Assembly: GCA_938005615.1 (NCBI GenBank)
Contig: CALLMV010000003.1
Location: 1 to 54,283 of the forward strand
Direction of reading: 5' to 3'
Source of the DNA: an uncultured Verrucomicrobiae bacterium
GTDB lineage: Bacteria; Verrucomicrobiota; Verrucomicrobiia; JADLBR01; CALLMV01
DNA: 54,283 bases
Shown here: one piece after another, positions 39,607 to 47,979 of the stretch
Numbering within the stretch: position 1 is the stretch's first letter
How the letters are laid out: the number at the start of each line of letters is the position of its first letter
Translations under genes and position numbers: made by a program
The notes under the pieces: generated by a model
Database searches by the model: none
Told to the model about the DNA's origin: nothing
Seen by the model: the letters and a program-made list of their open reading frames with translations, nothing else

Positions 39607-40890
39607 CTAAACAACCGCGAACTGCTGAAAGGCAGCCGCGTAACGTATAGGCAGTCTAGCTTCGGCCTCAATTCCGTGCTCTGTAAAATTTTCCGAATAA
39701 ACTCGGCCAAGTTTGTGCAACTGAGAAACGAGATCGTAACGGCTGTGGGGGAGAAGCAAAGAAAGCCGAATGGTCTCGGGGCGCGCCATTTCGCTCAGGC
39801 GATGTGTGAGTTCATCCATCCCCTGCCCGGTGTGCACGCTGAGGAAAAGCGCATGTGGAAAATGGTTTCTTAAATGCGCAATTTGTGAAGCATCCGGCAC
39901 GAGGTCCATTTTATTAAAAACCGTGAGAATGTTTTTCTGGTCTGCCCCAAGATCGCGTAGTACCGAGATCGTTGTCTCGTGATGCTGCAAGGCCTCGGAA
40001 GATGACGCATCAATTACATGGATCAAGAATGTAGACATCACTGCTTCCTCAAGCGTTGCTTTAAATGCCTCCACCAGACGGTGAGGAAGCTTGCGGATAA
40101 ATCCAACTGTGTCGGTCACAAGCAGTGTGCTGTGATCTGGGAAGGTAATGCGCCTCGTGGTCGGATCGAGTGTGGCGAAGAGTTTGTTTTCAACGAGCAC
40201 GTCTGCTTGGGTAAGCGCCCGCAAGAGTGATGATTTTCCGGCATTAGTATAACCCACGATGGCTGCCGTGGGAGTAGGCAGTCGGAGTCTTTGTTTGCGT
40301 TGTGTGGCACGCACCGCGCGCACATGGAGCAGTTCGGTACGGAATTTATCGATCCGTTTACGGATGAGTCGACGGTCTACCTCGAGTTGCGATTCACCTT
40401 CACCTCGCATATTTGCAGCACCCCGCTGACGGGAGAGGTGAGACCACGCGCGAGTGAGGCGTGGCAGGGAATACTCCATTTGTGCGAGACCTATCTGCAG
40501 TCGCGCCTCACGCGTGCGCGCGCGCCTTGCAAAGATATCTAGGATGACTTCCTCGCGGTCGATGACCACCAAACCCGAACGTTTTTCCCAGTTTCTTTGT
40601 TGCGCAGGCGACAGTTCGTGGTCGAAGACGAGGATCTTCGCGTGCAGATTTTTGGCTTTGCGGATGATCTCGTCAGCCTTGCCAGTCCCCAGAAGAAGCT
40701 GCGCATGCGGCTCTCTGAGATGCACGAGTTCTAAACCGCAAACTTTCATTTCTAAAGATTCGGCCAGCTCCTTGAGCTCGGAGAGCAAGTTTTGGGACTC
40801 ACTAGGGTCTTGATCGCGTAATTGGATCCCAACCAAAAAAGCACTTTCTAGCTGTACGTCCGTGTCAACAGGTGTGATGGGAGCGTGCAT
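39607..40890 (-). CDS. hflX: Ribosome-associated GTPase HflX
   Basis: HflX splits stalled 70S ribosomes under stress. The 427-residue protein has the N-terminal HflX domain (DHELSPAQQRNWEKRSG, about 90-106), the linker MRGEGESQLEVDRR (161-174) and a G domain with G1 GYTNAGKS (Lys219), G3 DTVGFIRKLPH and G4 NKMD. The start is the ATG at 40890. The usual partner hfq is not adjacent. It leads a - strand run followed by galM and uppS with 56-59 base gaps. Confidence 0.95.
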   Translation of the reverse strand: MHAPITPVDTDVQLESAFLVGIQLRDQDPSESQNLLSELKELAESLEMKVCGLELVHLREPHAQLLLGTGKADEIIRKAKNLHAKILVFDHELSPAQQRNWEKRSGLVVIDREEVILDIFARRARTREARLQIGLAQMEYSLPRLTRAWSHLSRQRGAANMRGEGESQLEVDRRLIRKRIDKFRTELLHVRAVRATQRKQRLRLPTPTAAIVGYTNAGKSSLLRALTQADVLVENKLFATLDPTTRRITFPDHSTLLVTDTVGFIRKLPHRLVEAFKATLEEAVMSTFLIHVIDASSSEALQHHETTISVLRDLGADQKNILTVFNKMDLVPDASQIAHLRNHFPHALFLSVHTGQGMDELTHRLSEMARPETIRLSLLLPHSRYDLVSQLHKLGRVYSENFTEHGIEAEARLPIRYAAAFQQFAVV

Positions 40891-41047
40891 TTAAAAACAC
40901 CTGTAGGAGCAGCTTATCCTAACAACCCCCATTATAAAGCAACCTTTTTAAAGTTAAGCAGTAGCATGTTCGCTAGTTTTAAGCTTCAACAAGTTCTGAG
41001 TTTGTCAAGCATTAGAAAATCATCTCTTGTGAAGTTTGGTTTCAATC

Positions 41048-41320
41048 TCATTCACGACCTAGTGATTTTTTTATAAGAATTAGTTCATCGAACGGAGAAG
41101 AATGAGACATCGCCCTTCCAGCACGCTGGTACCAATATTGCGCGTTAACTAGATCGCCCTCTAGCCGATGCAGAACAGCGTGAATCCAAGCAGCCGGAGC
41201 AGTGTCGAACTTCTGCACAATGTTGTGTGCCTCTTCCCACTTATTTGCGCATGCAAGCTCCACCGCGTTGAGCAGGAGCTGAATTTCGTGTTTACCCTGC
41301 TCCACAATTTGCAAAAACAT
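41048..41320 (-). CDS. Conserved small hypothetical protein, 90 residues
   Basis: Function unknown. The soluble, mostly helical protein contains ELACANKWEEAHNIVQ and AAWIHAVLHRLEGDLVNAQY followed by WYQRAGR. I recall this WIHA-LHR-EGD-N-YWYRRAG pattern from conserved uncharacterised proteins in several phyla; that is memory, not a search. Its ATG shares a base with the stop of the GYF-domain gene (TGATG at 41318-41322), so the two are translationally coupled. Confidence 0.72.
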   Translation of the reverse strand: MFLQIVEQGKHEIQLLLNAVELACANKWEEAHNIVQKFDTAPAAWIHAVLHRLEGDLVNAQYWYQRAGRAMSHSSPFDELILIKKSLGRE

Positions 41321-41856
41321 CAGGGGGTAGAAGTACCTGTAGAACTTGCAACGGCTACACCAATGATGAAAATGTAGGCTAGAGCGGCGATGATGGTTAG
41401 CACCAAATTAACAGCGTTCAGTATCAATCCGACCAGGGCCATCCAGTGATTTCCATAGGCCTGAGGTGTCTGCTTGATTTGATTGCGGCCAATAAGTGAC
41501 AAAATCAGCCCAGGAATGGAGGCTAGACACCCACAGAGTACAAATGAGGCAATTCCCAAGATGAAGCCCCAAAGCGCCATATTGTTATTGGGTGCCGCAG
41601 GGCTTACCCCCACCCCAGGTACTTGTACAGTCGAGGAAACAGGCGCGGCTTGATTGGCAGCCTCGACTGCCCCTAAGGTATTTGGGGCTCCTGTAGAGAA
41701 ATCAGTGATCTGGGAAAAGGGCGTCCACTGAGCCATGCCTTGACGCCAAACGAGCGAAGATGAAGGAATTTCTCCCTCGCTCACAAGCTGGCGCAATGTA
41801 GCTTCGTCAACAGGCCCCATTTGTTTGCCTTCTTTTGCGTAGAACCAAACAGACAT
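41320..41856 (-). CDS. GYF_2 (DUF4339) plus DUF4190-like membrane protein
   Basis: The 178-residue protein begins with a GYF_2/DUF4339 domain (about 1-52; SVWFYAKEGKQMGPVDEATL and SSSLVWRQGMAQWTPF), then a low-complexity linker and two C-terminal helices of the DUF4190 type (ALWGFILGIASFVLCGCLAS, about 92-111, and LVGLILNAVNLVLTIIAALA, about 140-159). GYF domains bind proline-rich or other short peptides in partner proteins; the rest anchors it in the inner membrane. Its role is unknown. It is coupled to the 90-residue protein downstream. Confidence 0.82.
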   Translation of the reverse strand: MSVWFYAKEGKQMGPVDEATLRQLVSEGEIPSSSLVWRQGMAQWTPFSQITDFSTGAPNTLGAVEAANQAAPVSSTVQVPGVGVSPAAPNNNMALWGFILGIASFVLCGCLASIPGLILSLIGRNQIKQTPQAYGNHWMALVGLILNAVNLVLTIIAALAYIFIIGVAVASSTGTSTP

Positions 41857-41960
41857 ATGCCCTGTCTGGGGTGGGAAAACAGAACGGTCAAGCGCAAACT
41901 CCCCCTAACCTGAAGCCTGGCAATCTTTGATTTTTGCTGAGGCAATGTTATCACGAAAGC

Positions 41961-43394
41961 ATGAGCCAAATGCTAGAACCGTTCGAATCTGAAACTGGCA
42001 GGAGCGGTTCATATCCACAACGACCTCACAAATCCCACCTCGGCTACCGCATCATCAAAGTGCTTAGCATCGTCGGCGCTGCCTTTGCCTTGGCCCTCTG
42101 GCCCTGGCCTGTACTTAATGAAGCGCAACGCATTATGCTGGGAATATTTGCTGCAGCCGCAGGGCTTTGGATGACGGAGGCCATCCCACCTTTTGCCACC
42201 GCAATCTTGGTGATCGTCTGCAGCGCATACTTCTTAGGGGCTCCCGGGGGACCAATGGGGTTTTCAGGCGCTACGGATTATCTGATTTTTGTTCAACCAG
42301 TTGCTGATCCGGTCATCGTGTTATTCTTTGGGGGATTTATTTTGGCAATCGCAGCCACAAAATTCGGTCTCGATCGTCTGATGGCTGCGCTGATTCTGCA
42401 CCCCTTTTGCCGAAGTGGTTCAAGCCTTGTGCTAGGTGTGATCCTTGTCACGGGTTTCACGTCAATGTTCATGTCCAACACAGCTACGGCACTAATGATG
42501 ATGGCGATCCTCGCGCCGCTAATCCATGGTTTGTCAGATAGCAGATTAGCCAAAGCCCTTGTGCTAGCGGTGGCCTTTGCGGCCAATGTGGGCGGAGTCG
42601 GTACCATCATCGGCACCCCGCCAAATGCACTGGCAGTCAAGGCACTCCTCGACGCAGGCATCAGAGTAACATTTCTTCAATGGATGCTTTTTGGCGTGCC
42701 GTTTGCACTGACTATGATGTTAGTCTTATGGCTAATATTAATTAACATATTACGACCGGGAAATTCCGCTGTTTTTTTAGAAACAACTAACTTGCCCAAG
42801 TGGAACAGAAACTTAATGCTAGTGGCGGCAGTTTTCCTAGTGACCGTTTTGTTATGGGTTACTGAGGCGTTTCATGGAGTTCGCCCTGAACTTGTGGCAA
42901 TGTTACCGCTCGCAGTGTTTACAAGCACAGGATTGATTGGAACCGCAGACCTCAAGCGCGTCGAGTGGGATGTACTGATACTCGTAGCCGGAGGGCTGGC
43001 ACTCGGAGTCGGACTGAGCGAGACGGGCCTTTCGCAAATTTTTGTCGGTGCCCTGCCTGTCGGAGAACTTCCCACACTTGGCTTGGTGCTTGCTCTCGGG
43101 CTGGTCACTGTTGTGCTATCCAATTTTATGAGTAACACCTCTGCCGCTAATATCATCGTACCTATAGCAGTGGCATTATCTTCGGGGTCTCCAATGATCT
43201 TTGCAGTAGTCGTGGCCATCTCTGCTTCCCTTGCCATGAGTCTTCCGATCTCCACCCCGCCCAATGCTGTGGTTTATGGCACGGGTGTTTTAAACAGCAG
43301 CGATCTCATGCGTATCGGCAGCCTCATAACATTGTGCGGCATCGTTATTTTGATGTTAGCAATAAGTCTTTGGCAAGCTATACTTACTCAGTAA
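41961..43394 (+). CDS. DASS/SLC13 family sodium:carboxylate (or sulfate) symporter
   Basis: A 477-residue inner-membrane transporter with about eleven hydrophobic helices. Family features are WMTEAIPPFATAI near the N-terminus, the paired substrate/sodium-site motifs FMSNTATALMMMAILAPL and NFMSNTSAANIIVPIAVAL, and SISTPPNA-type segments (LPISTPPNAVVYGTG) near the C-terminus. The two SNT motifs are intact. Substrates in the family include succinate, malate, citrate and sulfate; I cannot choose. The ATG at 41961 is preferred; an in-frame TTG at 41934 would add nine residues. It stands alone between convergent and divergent genes. Confidence 0.9.
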   Translation: MSQMLEPFESETGRSGSYPQRPHKSHLGYRIIKVLSIVGAAFALALWPWPVLNEAQRIMLGIFAAAAGLWMTEAIPPFATAILVIVCSAYFLGAPGGPMGFSGATDYLIFVQPVADPVIVLFFGGFILAIAATKFGLDRLMAALILHPFCRSGSSLVLGVILVTGFTSMFMSNTATALMMMAILAPLIHGLSDSRLAKALVLAVAFAANVGGVGTIIGTPPNALAVKALLDAGIRVTFLQWMLFGVPFALTMMLVLWLILINILRPGNSAVFLETTNLPKWNRNLMLVAAVFLVTVLLWVTEAFHGVRPELVAMLPLAVFTSTGLIGTADLKRVEWDVLILVAGGLALGVGLSETGLSQIFVGALPVGELPTLGLVLALGLVTVVLSNFMSNTSAANIIVPIAVALSSGSPMIFAVVVAISASLAMSLPISTPPNAVVYGTGVLNSSDLMRIGSLITLCGIVILMLAISLWQAILTQ

Positions 43395-43528
43395 TTTTTA
43401 AACATAAATATATTTAAAAAATCTCAAATTTTCAAAAAATTTTGCCGCAAACTATTAACTCATTAAAAACATCATTAATAGATTTTTTTTTTGAATCAGC
43501 GGAATATTATTGAAAAAATATGTCATGA

Positions 43529-43954
43529 TTATCTTGATTCAGTTCTAACGTCTCCCACGATTTCTAAAACATCTAAATATTCATAGTTATAACCTCCAAA
43601 CGTGGCGCCTAAATAAACAATGAGAGCGGAAATCTCTTCATCAGGGATCTCCGGCATCGCCGGCATAAGTGATTGAGGGGAATGAAGTCCGGCCTGCCCA
43701 TGCAAAATGACGCGAGCCAAAGCAGTAGGAGAGCCTAGCTTCGGCGTAATTGTAAGCGCAGGGTGGATGTGGTCTCCCGCGCCATCACCATGGCAACGTA
43801 TGCAATATTCAGAGTAATATTCCATGCCACGAGCTATGTGAGAGTCAGCAGAATACTGAGTGGAAAATTTAGCCGAACGCTCTGGGAGGCAGGATGCAAA
43901 ACACTGAGCGAAAACAATAACGCAGATAGCATACATTTTTGACCGTACTGTCAT
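43529..43954 (-). CDS. Small c-type cytochrome, probable lipoprotein
   Basis: The 141-residue protein has a hydrophobic signal (YAICVIVFAQCFASCLPERS) with a lipobox-like end at Cys, so it is probably exported and lipid-anchored. A single mono-haem domain follows: CIRCHGDGAG is the haem-binding CxxCH, and LMPAMPEIPDEEISALIVYL supplies the axial Met and the C-terminal helix of the cytochrome c fold. The ATG at 43954 is chosen; one at 43999 would overlap the upstream gene. Electron partners are unknown; no oxidase genes lie nearby. It follows a one-helix protein gene by 22 bases. Confidence 0.83.
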   Translation of the reverse strand: MTVRSKMYAICVIVFAQCFASCLPERSAKFSTQYSADSHIARGMEYYSEYCIRCHGDGAGDHIHPALTITPKLGSPTALARVILHGQAGLHSPQSLMPAMPEIPDEEISALIVYLGATFGGYNYEYLDVLEIVGDVRTESR

Positions 43955-43976
43955 GCTTCGATTCTGGGATTTTTGT

Positions 43977-44288
43977 TCAATTCCCACGAAACAGGGCAAA
44001 TATGCCTTCGTGAAAAACCCAAAAGTTCAGCAGCAAAAAAAGTAGAACCGCTGCCACATACCACCAAAGCAGCCGCATTCGCTGCTGCTTGCATAGCCAA
44101 GGGGAAGAGCGGTTTTCTGCAGCTTCTTCAGGATCCTCCGGCAGGTCCAGTCCCTCCTCGCCGTGTGATGCCCATCGTGGACTGTTCAATGGGGGGGCAT
44201 CCGGATCGCTCCATTCTTCGACTTTACGCTCCTCACCGGTAAAAGGATCGATGTAAGTATCCGGAATTTGGGGGTTGCGACGAGTCAT
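43977..44288 (-). CDS. Small one-helix membrane protein, unknown
   Basis: Unrecognised. The 103-residue product has an N-terminal hydrophilic, proline- and acid-rich region (TYIDPFTGEERKVEEW, PLNSPRWASHGEEG). A single helix near the C-terminus (WWYVAAVLLFLLLNFWVFH, about 75-93) follows a basic stretch (CKQQRMRLL), which predicts the N-terminus in the cytoplasm. It is followed by the cytochrome gene, so an accessory role to that protein is possible. A strong terminator lies just before its ATG, so transcription must begin very close to or read through it. Confidence 0.6.
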   Translation of the reverse strand: MTRRNPQIPDTYIDPFTGEERKVEEWSDPDAPPLNSPRWASHGEEGLDLPEDPEEAAENRSSPWLCKQQRMRLLWWYVAAVLLFLLLNFWVFHEGIFALFRGN

Positions 44289-44293
44289 GAGGC

Positions 44294-44322
44294 AAAAAAA
44301 AGGCGCGGCTGGGCCGCGCCTT
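44294..44322 (-). terminator. Strong rho-independent terminator after the Cys/Lys-rich peptide gene
   Basis: On the minus strand a perfect 10-base-pair GC-rich stem (AAGGCGCGGC/GCCGCGCCTT, 44300-44322, three-base loop) is followed by a run of eight T. It sits about 20 bases after the stop of the 67-residue peptide gene and just before the ATG of the next gene. Confidence 0.9.
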
Positions 44323-44339
44323 GGGGGAATTGATGGGGA

Positions 44340-44543
44340 TTAGGCTTGGTTTTCTTCTTTTTCGGAGTCTTTGTCTTTGGACTTCGAGCCTCCACAGGCT
44401 GATTTTTCGCCTTCAGGCTCTTTGTTTTCGACTTCTGCGCTTTCTGCTTTTTTCTTTTTGCAACATTGTTTTTCGCCTGAGGCAGCTAGGCTAAAACCGG
44501 TAATGATTGAGAAGGATGTGATGATTGCGATTAATTTTTTCAT
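44340..44543 (-). CDS. Small secreted Cys/Lys/Glu-rich peptide, unknown
   Basis: The 67-residue product has a clear signal peptide (MKKLIAIITSFSIITGFSLA, cleavage expected near AASG). The mature part is a highly charged low-complexity peptide with three cysteines: QCCKKKK, then acid-rich residues, SACGGSKSKDK and an acidic tail. No domain is recognised. Cysteine pairs and charge suggest metal binding or envelope interaction, but that is only a possibility. It lies 30 bases after mcsA on the same strand and is followed at once by a strong terminator, which marks the end of the ilvE-mcsA transcript. Confidence 0.72.
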   Translation of the reverse strand: MKKLIAIITSFSIITGFSLAASGEKQCCKKKKAESAEVENKEPEGEKSACGGSKSKDKDSEKEENQA

Positions 44544-44573
44544 AGCCCCAACATATTGCTTGTCGAAAGTTTG

Positions 44574-45083
44574 TCAAATGCCATTGGCCTTTTTTAGCTC
44601 ATTTATTTGATCGCGTATTTCAGCAGCTTGTTCAAAACGTTCGGCCAGGACAGCTTCTGCAAGGCTGGCTTCCAACTCTTGGATTTTAGCGAGCTGTCGC
44701 CGCCGTGAAACATAGCCCGCCGGAACTTTGCCTTTGTGCTCAAGGCCGCGATGCATAGCTCGTAAGACTGGGCCGAGTTCAGACTCGAAAACGTCGTAGC
44801 AAACCGGGCAGCCCAGTCTTCCCAGTTTTTTAAATTCACTCTGGCCAAATCCGCAGGCCGGGCAAACAATTTCGTTAGTCTGTGAAGCGGTGCCTTGTGC
44901 CTGGCTCACCCCCAGCAGTTGCTCGGCGAGGGCGAAACCTGTGGGGTCATCCACGTTTTTTGCGTTGGGACATTTCGCACACATGTCTACCTTGTTCATG
45001 ACGCCGTTTACAATCTGGGTGAGGTGAATGGTGCAGGGTTCTTTGCAGTTCTCACATCCTGGTGGGCGTTGTGGCTCTGGCAT
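44574..45083 (-). CDS. mcsA: McsA-like UVR-domain zinc protein (activator of McsB)
   Basis: The 169-residue protein has two zinc knuckles and a UVR motif, the layout of McsA, which activates the arginine kinase McsB. The first knuckle uses Cys10/Cys13 (CENC) and Cys35/Cys38 (MCAKC) with the typical HLTQIVNG between. The second uses Cys74/Cys77 (CPACG) and Cys92/Cys95 (CPVCYDVF). The C-terminal UVR helix is about 134-168 (LEASLAEAVLAERFEQAAEI). It sits directly after ilvE (two bases between) rather than beside mcsB-clpC at 33-37 kb. Confidence 0.88.
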   Translation of the reverse strand: MPEPQRPPGCENCKEPCTIHLTQIVNGVMNKVDMCAKCPNAKNVDDPTGFALAEQLLGVSQAQGTASQTNEIVCPACGFGQSEFKKLGRLGCPVCYDVFESELGPVLRAMHRGLEHKGKVPAGYVSRRRQLAKIQELEASLAEAVLAERFEQAAEIRDQINELKKANGI

Positions 45084-45085
45084 TG

Positions 45086-45955
45086 TTAAAAGATTGGAGT
45101 TCCAGTGGTGGCTGTCAAATGGCGATATGCTCTGATGAGTTCTAAAGTGATTGGGCCGGGTACACCCTGCCCAATTTGGCGGCCGTCAAGTTCGACAACG
45201 GGCACAATCTCTGCACCGGTTCCCGTCAGGAAAACCTCATCTGCGACGAACAGGTCGTAGCGCGTAAGCTGCGTCTCAACGACTTGGTGCCCCTGTTGTC
45301 GCAGAAGCTCAATGGCCGCCGCCCGTGTGATCCCGCCCAAAGCACCGGCATAGATCGGAGGGGTGTGTATTATCCCCTGCTTGATGGCAAATACATTGTC
45401 GCCAGAACATTCTGCGACGTATCCTTCCTGGTTGAGCATGAGCACTTCTTGGGTGCCGGCAATTGTACCCTCAATCTTCGCGAGGATGTTGTTGAGGTAA
45501 TTGAGAGATTTGACCGCGGGGCTCAGAGCAGCAGGGCTGACACGGCGCGTCGAGGCTGTGACGAGTTTCATCCCTTTCTCGTAAACTTCCGCTGAATATA
45601 GCTGAATGCCTGCCGCGATGATAAAAATCGTGGGCACAGGGCAGCTTTCTGGATTAAGACCAAGGGAGCCAACGCCACGGGTGACAACAAGGCGAATGTA
45701 TCCATCACGGATGTTGTTGAGACGACAGGACTCTATTGTGGCGTTGCAGATTTCCTCGTGGCTCATGGGAATTTTCAAAAGGATGGCCTTCGCGGAATCA
45801 TAAAGCCTGTCGATGTGTTCTTTGAGGCGGAAAATACGCCCGTTGTAGGCGCGAATCCCCTCAAATATGCCATCGCCGTAAAGCAACCCGTGGTCGAAAA
45901 CGGAAATCTTGGCATCTTGACGATCCACAAATTTGCCATCGAGAAAAATTTTCAT
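45086..45955 (-). CDS. ilvE: Branched-chain amino-acid aminotransferase
   Basis: This PLP class IV enzyme carries out the final step of valine, leucine and isoleucine synthesis. The 289-residue protein starts with KIFLDGKFVDRQDAKISVFD and GLLYGDGIFEGIRAY, has the Schiff-base lysine in SPAVKSLNYLNNILAK (Lys149) and the late motif YVAECSGDNVFAIK, and ends with ADEVFLTGTGAEIVPV. D-amino-acid aminotransferase and ADC lyase are close relatives, but the sequence around the active site favours IlvE. It is six bases after lolD and two bases before mcsA on the same strand. Confidence 0.92.
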   Translation of the reverse strand: MKIFLDGKFVDRQDAKISVFDHGLLYGDGIFEGIRAYNGRIFRLKEHIDRLYDSAKAILLKIPMSHEEICNATIESCRLNNIRDGYIRLVVTRGVGSLGLNPESCPVPTIFIIAAGIQLYSAEVYEKGMKLVTASTRRVSPAALSPAVKSLNYLNNILAKIEGTIAGTQEVLMLNQEGYVAECSGDNVFAIKQGIIHTPPIYAGALGGITRAAAIELLRQQGHQVVETQLTRYDLFVADEVFLTGTGAEIVPVVELDGRQIGQGVPGPITLELIRAYRHLTATTGTPIF

Positions 45956-45961
45956 GAGCGA

Positions 45962-46657
45962 TTATTCTATTCTAGTAATTTTTCCATTTTTTAGCAGGTA
46001 GCGGACGTGGCCTCTGGCTGCAATATCCGCGTCATGCGTGACGAGAATAGTAGTGAGTTGACGTTCATTCTGCAAATCAAAGAACAAATCGAGCACGGCA
46101 AGTCCGTTGTCCGCATCGAGATTACCAGTTGGCTCGTCTGCCAATAACACTGCCGGATTATTGATAAGAGCACGTGCGATTGCAGCGCGCTGACGCTCAC
46201 CCCCGGAAAGCTCCGCAGGCCGATGGGTGCTGCGGGCTGTGAGTCCAACTCGTTTTAAAAGCTCATGCGCACGATCGCGTTCAGCACGTCCACATCGTCC
46301 TAGAATTTTTGCTGGCAAAAGCACATTTTCTAACACTGTAAATTCGGGTAAAAGATGGTAAGCCTGAAAAATAAAACCGACTTGCGAAGCGCGCCACAAG
46401 GCACGCGTAGAGGCAGAAGCCGCATAAATATCCCCAAGTGATGTCATAACCCGACCGTTATCTGGTTGTTCGATTCCGCCGAGGATGTGCAAAAGAGTAC
46501 TCTTCCCGCTGCCAGAGCTTCCCATAATCACGTTAACACGGCCAGCCATCGCCGTAAAATCTACCCCATCGAGCACTCGCAGCCCAGAGCCGCCGCAGCG
46601 AAAGCTCTTTACCAAAGATTGGCAGAAAAGTGGCGAAGTTGTTTGCGTTTCACTCAT
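45962..46657 (-). CDS. lolD: Lipoprotein-releasing ABC transporter ATPase LolD
   Basis: The 231-residue ATPase drives extraction of outer-membrane lipoproteins from the inner membrane. It has Walker A MGSSGSGKST (Lys52), the Q-loop FIFQAYHLLPEFTVLENV, the signature LSGGERQRAAIARAL (150-164) and Walker B LLADEPTGNLD (Asp174-Glu175). The ATG at 46657 is chosen because the family begins just after it and because it overlaps the permease stop by eight bases. The pairing with the LolC/E-type gene upstream supports LolD over MacB- or FtsE-type ATPases. Confidence 0.92.
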   Translation of the reverse strand: MSETQTTSPLFCQSLVKSFRCGGSGLRVLDGVDFTAMAGRVNVIMGSSGSGKSTLLHILGGIEQPDNGRVMTSLGDIYAASASTRALWRASQVGFIFQAYHLLPEFTVLENVLLPAKILGRCGRAERDRAHELLKRVGLTARSTHRPAELSGGERQRAAIARALINNPAVLLADEPTGNLDADNGLAVLDLFFDLQNERQLTTILVTHDADIAARGHVRYLLKNGKITRIE

Positions 46658-47891
46658 AACGCAACGCCTCCGCAGGTTGCACACGCGCTGCAGCCCATGC
46701 GGGAAATAATGCAGCAAGGACGCACAATAACATGGCACTCAGACCTATGATCGCCACACGCCAGGGATCCACTACGGCTGGGATCATACTAAAACCGTAA
46801 ATTTCAGGTGGGAAAATATCCCTGCCAGTTAGCTTACCAAGCAAAGAAGCCACGGGATTGCGAAACTCCACCAGAGTCAGCCCACAAATGACACCTAACA
46901 CACTGCCCACCACTCCCACAATTAATCCATACAAGACAAAAACCCGCATAATCCTGCCCTGAGTAGCTCCCAGAGAGCAAAGCACCCCAATTTCGCGTGT
47001 CTTTTGAACGGTCACGGTGATCAGAGTGCTCATGAGTCCGAGCGCAGCTACGATCACAATGAAGAACAACAAAAAAAACATCACCACCTGCTCCTGGGCA
47101 ACCGCCGCGAATAATGTCGGATTCTGCTCCCTCCAAGAGATCGCACGCAGCGGCGGTGGCAGCCTCCAGGTCAACTCTTCGGCTACTTGATCAGCCTTCA
47201 TCGGATCAGTAATCCTCAACACAACCCCATGCACCCCGCCCTGCATTCCGTAAAGTTCCTGCGCCATCTCCAAACCTGTTAAGATAAAGCGCGAATCATA
47301 TTCATACATGCCAGTGGAATAAATTCCCGTAACAACCAACTCTTTGGGCAACAGTACAACCTCTTCACCTTCTTGCTGGGCCCTTCGCATCTGCGCCAGA
47401 TGCCACGGCGAAAGCACCCGAAGAGTATCGCCAATTTGCAGAGAATTATCCTGCGCTAACCGGTCGCCAATCACGGCGCCCTCGCCCTCGAGAAAAAACT
47501 CGCCTGCAACAAGTTTTTTTTCCAAACCAGTGACGTACCTCTCAAAATCAGGCAAAATCCCCCGAACGATCGGGGTGGCAACACGGTTATTTACCTCCAT
47601 TAATACTGGGCCGCTAATAAACGGAGCCGCAGCCAATATACCCGGAGCCCCATCCAAATGCCTGACCACTGACTGCCAATCATCAATTACACCAAAATTA
47701 GTTACCTCCACATGCGCCAGAAATCCCATCACCTTATCTCTCAACTCTCGTTGAAATCCCTCCATGACAGAAATGACCAAGATCAACACCATCACACCCA
47801 AAAGCACGCCGCCCAAAGATAAAAAAGTAATCACGGAAACAAACGTCCTGCGCGGTCGCAAATAACGCAGCGCAAGTTCCAGCTCAAACAT
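46650..47891 (-). CDS. Lipoprotein-releasing system permease (LolC/LolE family)
   Basis: The 413-residue inner-membrane protein has one N-terminal helix (about 19-41, LSLGGVLLGVMVLILVISVM), a large periplasmic domain, and three C-terminal helices with the FtsX core (LMSTLITVTVQKTREIGVLC). The N-terminal FELELALRYLRPRRTFVSVI is the hallmark of LolC/LolE. Only one permease gene is present, as in organisms where a LolF-type homodimer replaces LolC plus LolE; a second copy elsewhere cannot be excluded. lolD overlaps its 3' end. An HlyD-type adaptor gene diverges from it. Confidence 0.9.
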   Translation of the reverse strand: MFELELALRYLRPRRTFVSVITFLSLGGVLLGVMVLILVISVMEGFQRELRDKVMGFLAHVEVTNFGVIDDWQSVVRHLDGAPGILAAAPFISGPVLMEVNNRVATPIVRGILPDFERYVTGLEKKLVAGEFFLEGEGAVIGDRLAQDNSLQIGDTLRVLSPWHLAQMRRAQQEGEEVVLLPKELVVTGIYSTGMYEYDSRFILTGLEMAQELYGMQGGVHGVVLRITDPMKADQVAEELTWRLPPPLRAISWREQNPTLFAAVAQEQVVMFFLLFFIVIVAALGLMSTLITVTVQKTREIGVLCSLGATQGRIMRVFVLYGLIVGVVGSVLGVICGLTLVEFRNPVASLLGKLTGRDIFPPEIYGFSMIPAVVDPWRVAIIGLSAMLLCVLAALFPAWAAARVQPAEALRYE

Positions 47892-47979
47892 CCCGCTTCA
47901 ATACCAACAATCGCGTTGAAAACAAGCGAACAACCTGCGCGCAGCTTGCGATTTCTGTAGATTGTGGTTTTCTGCACGC

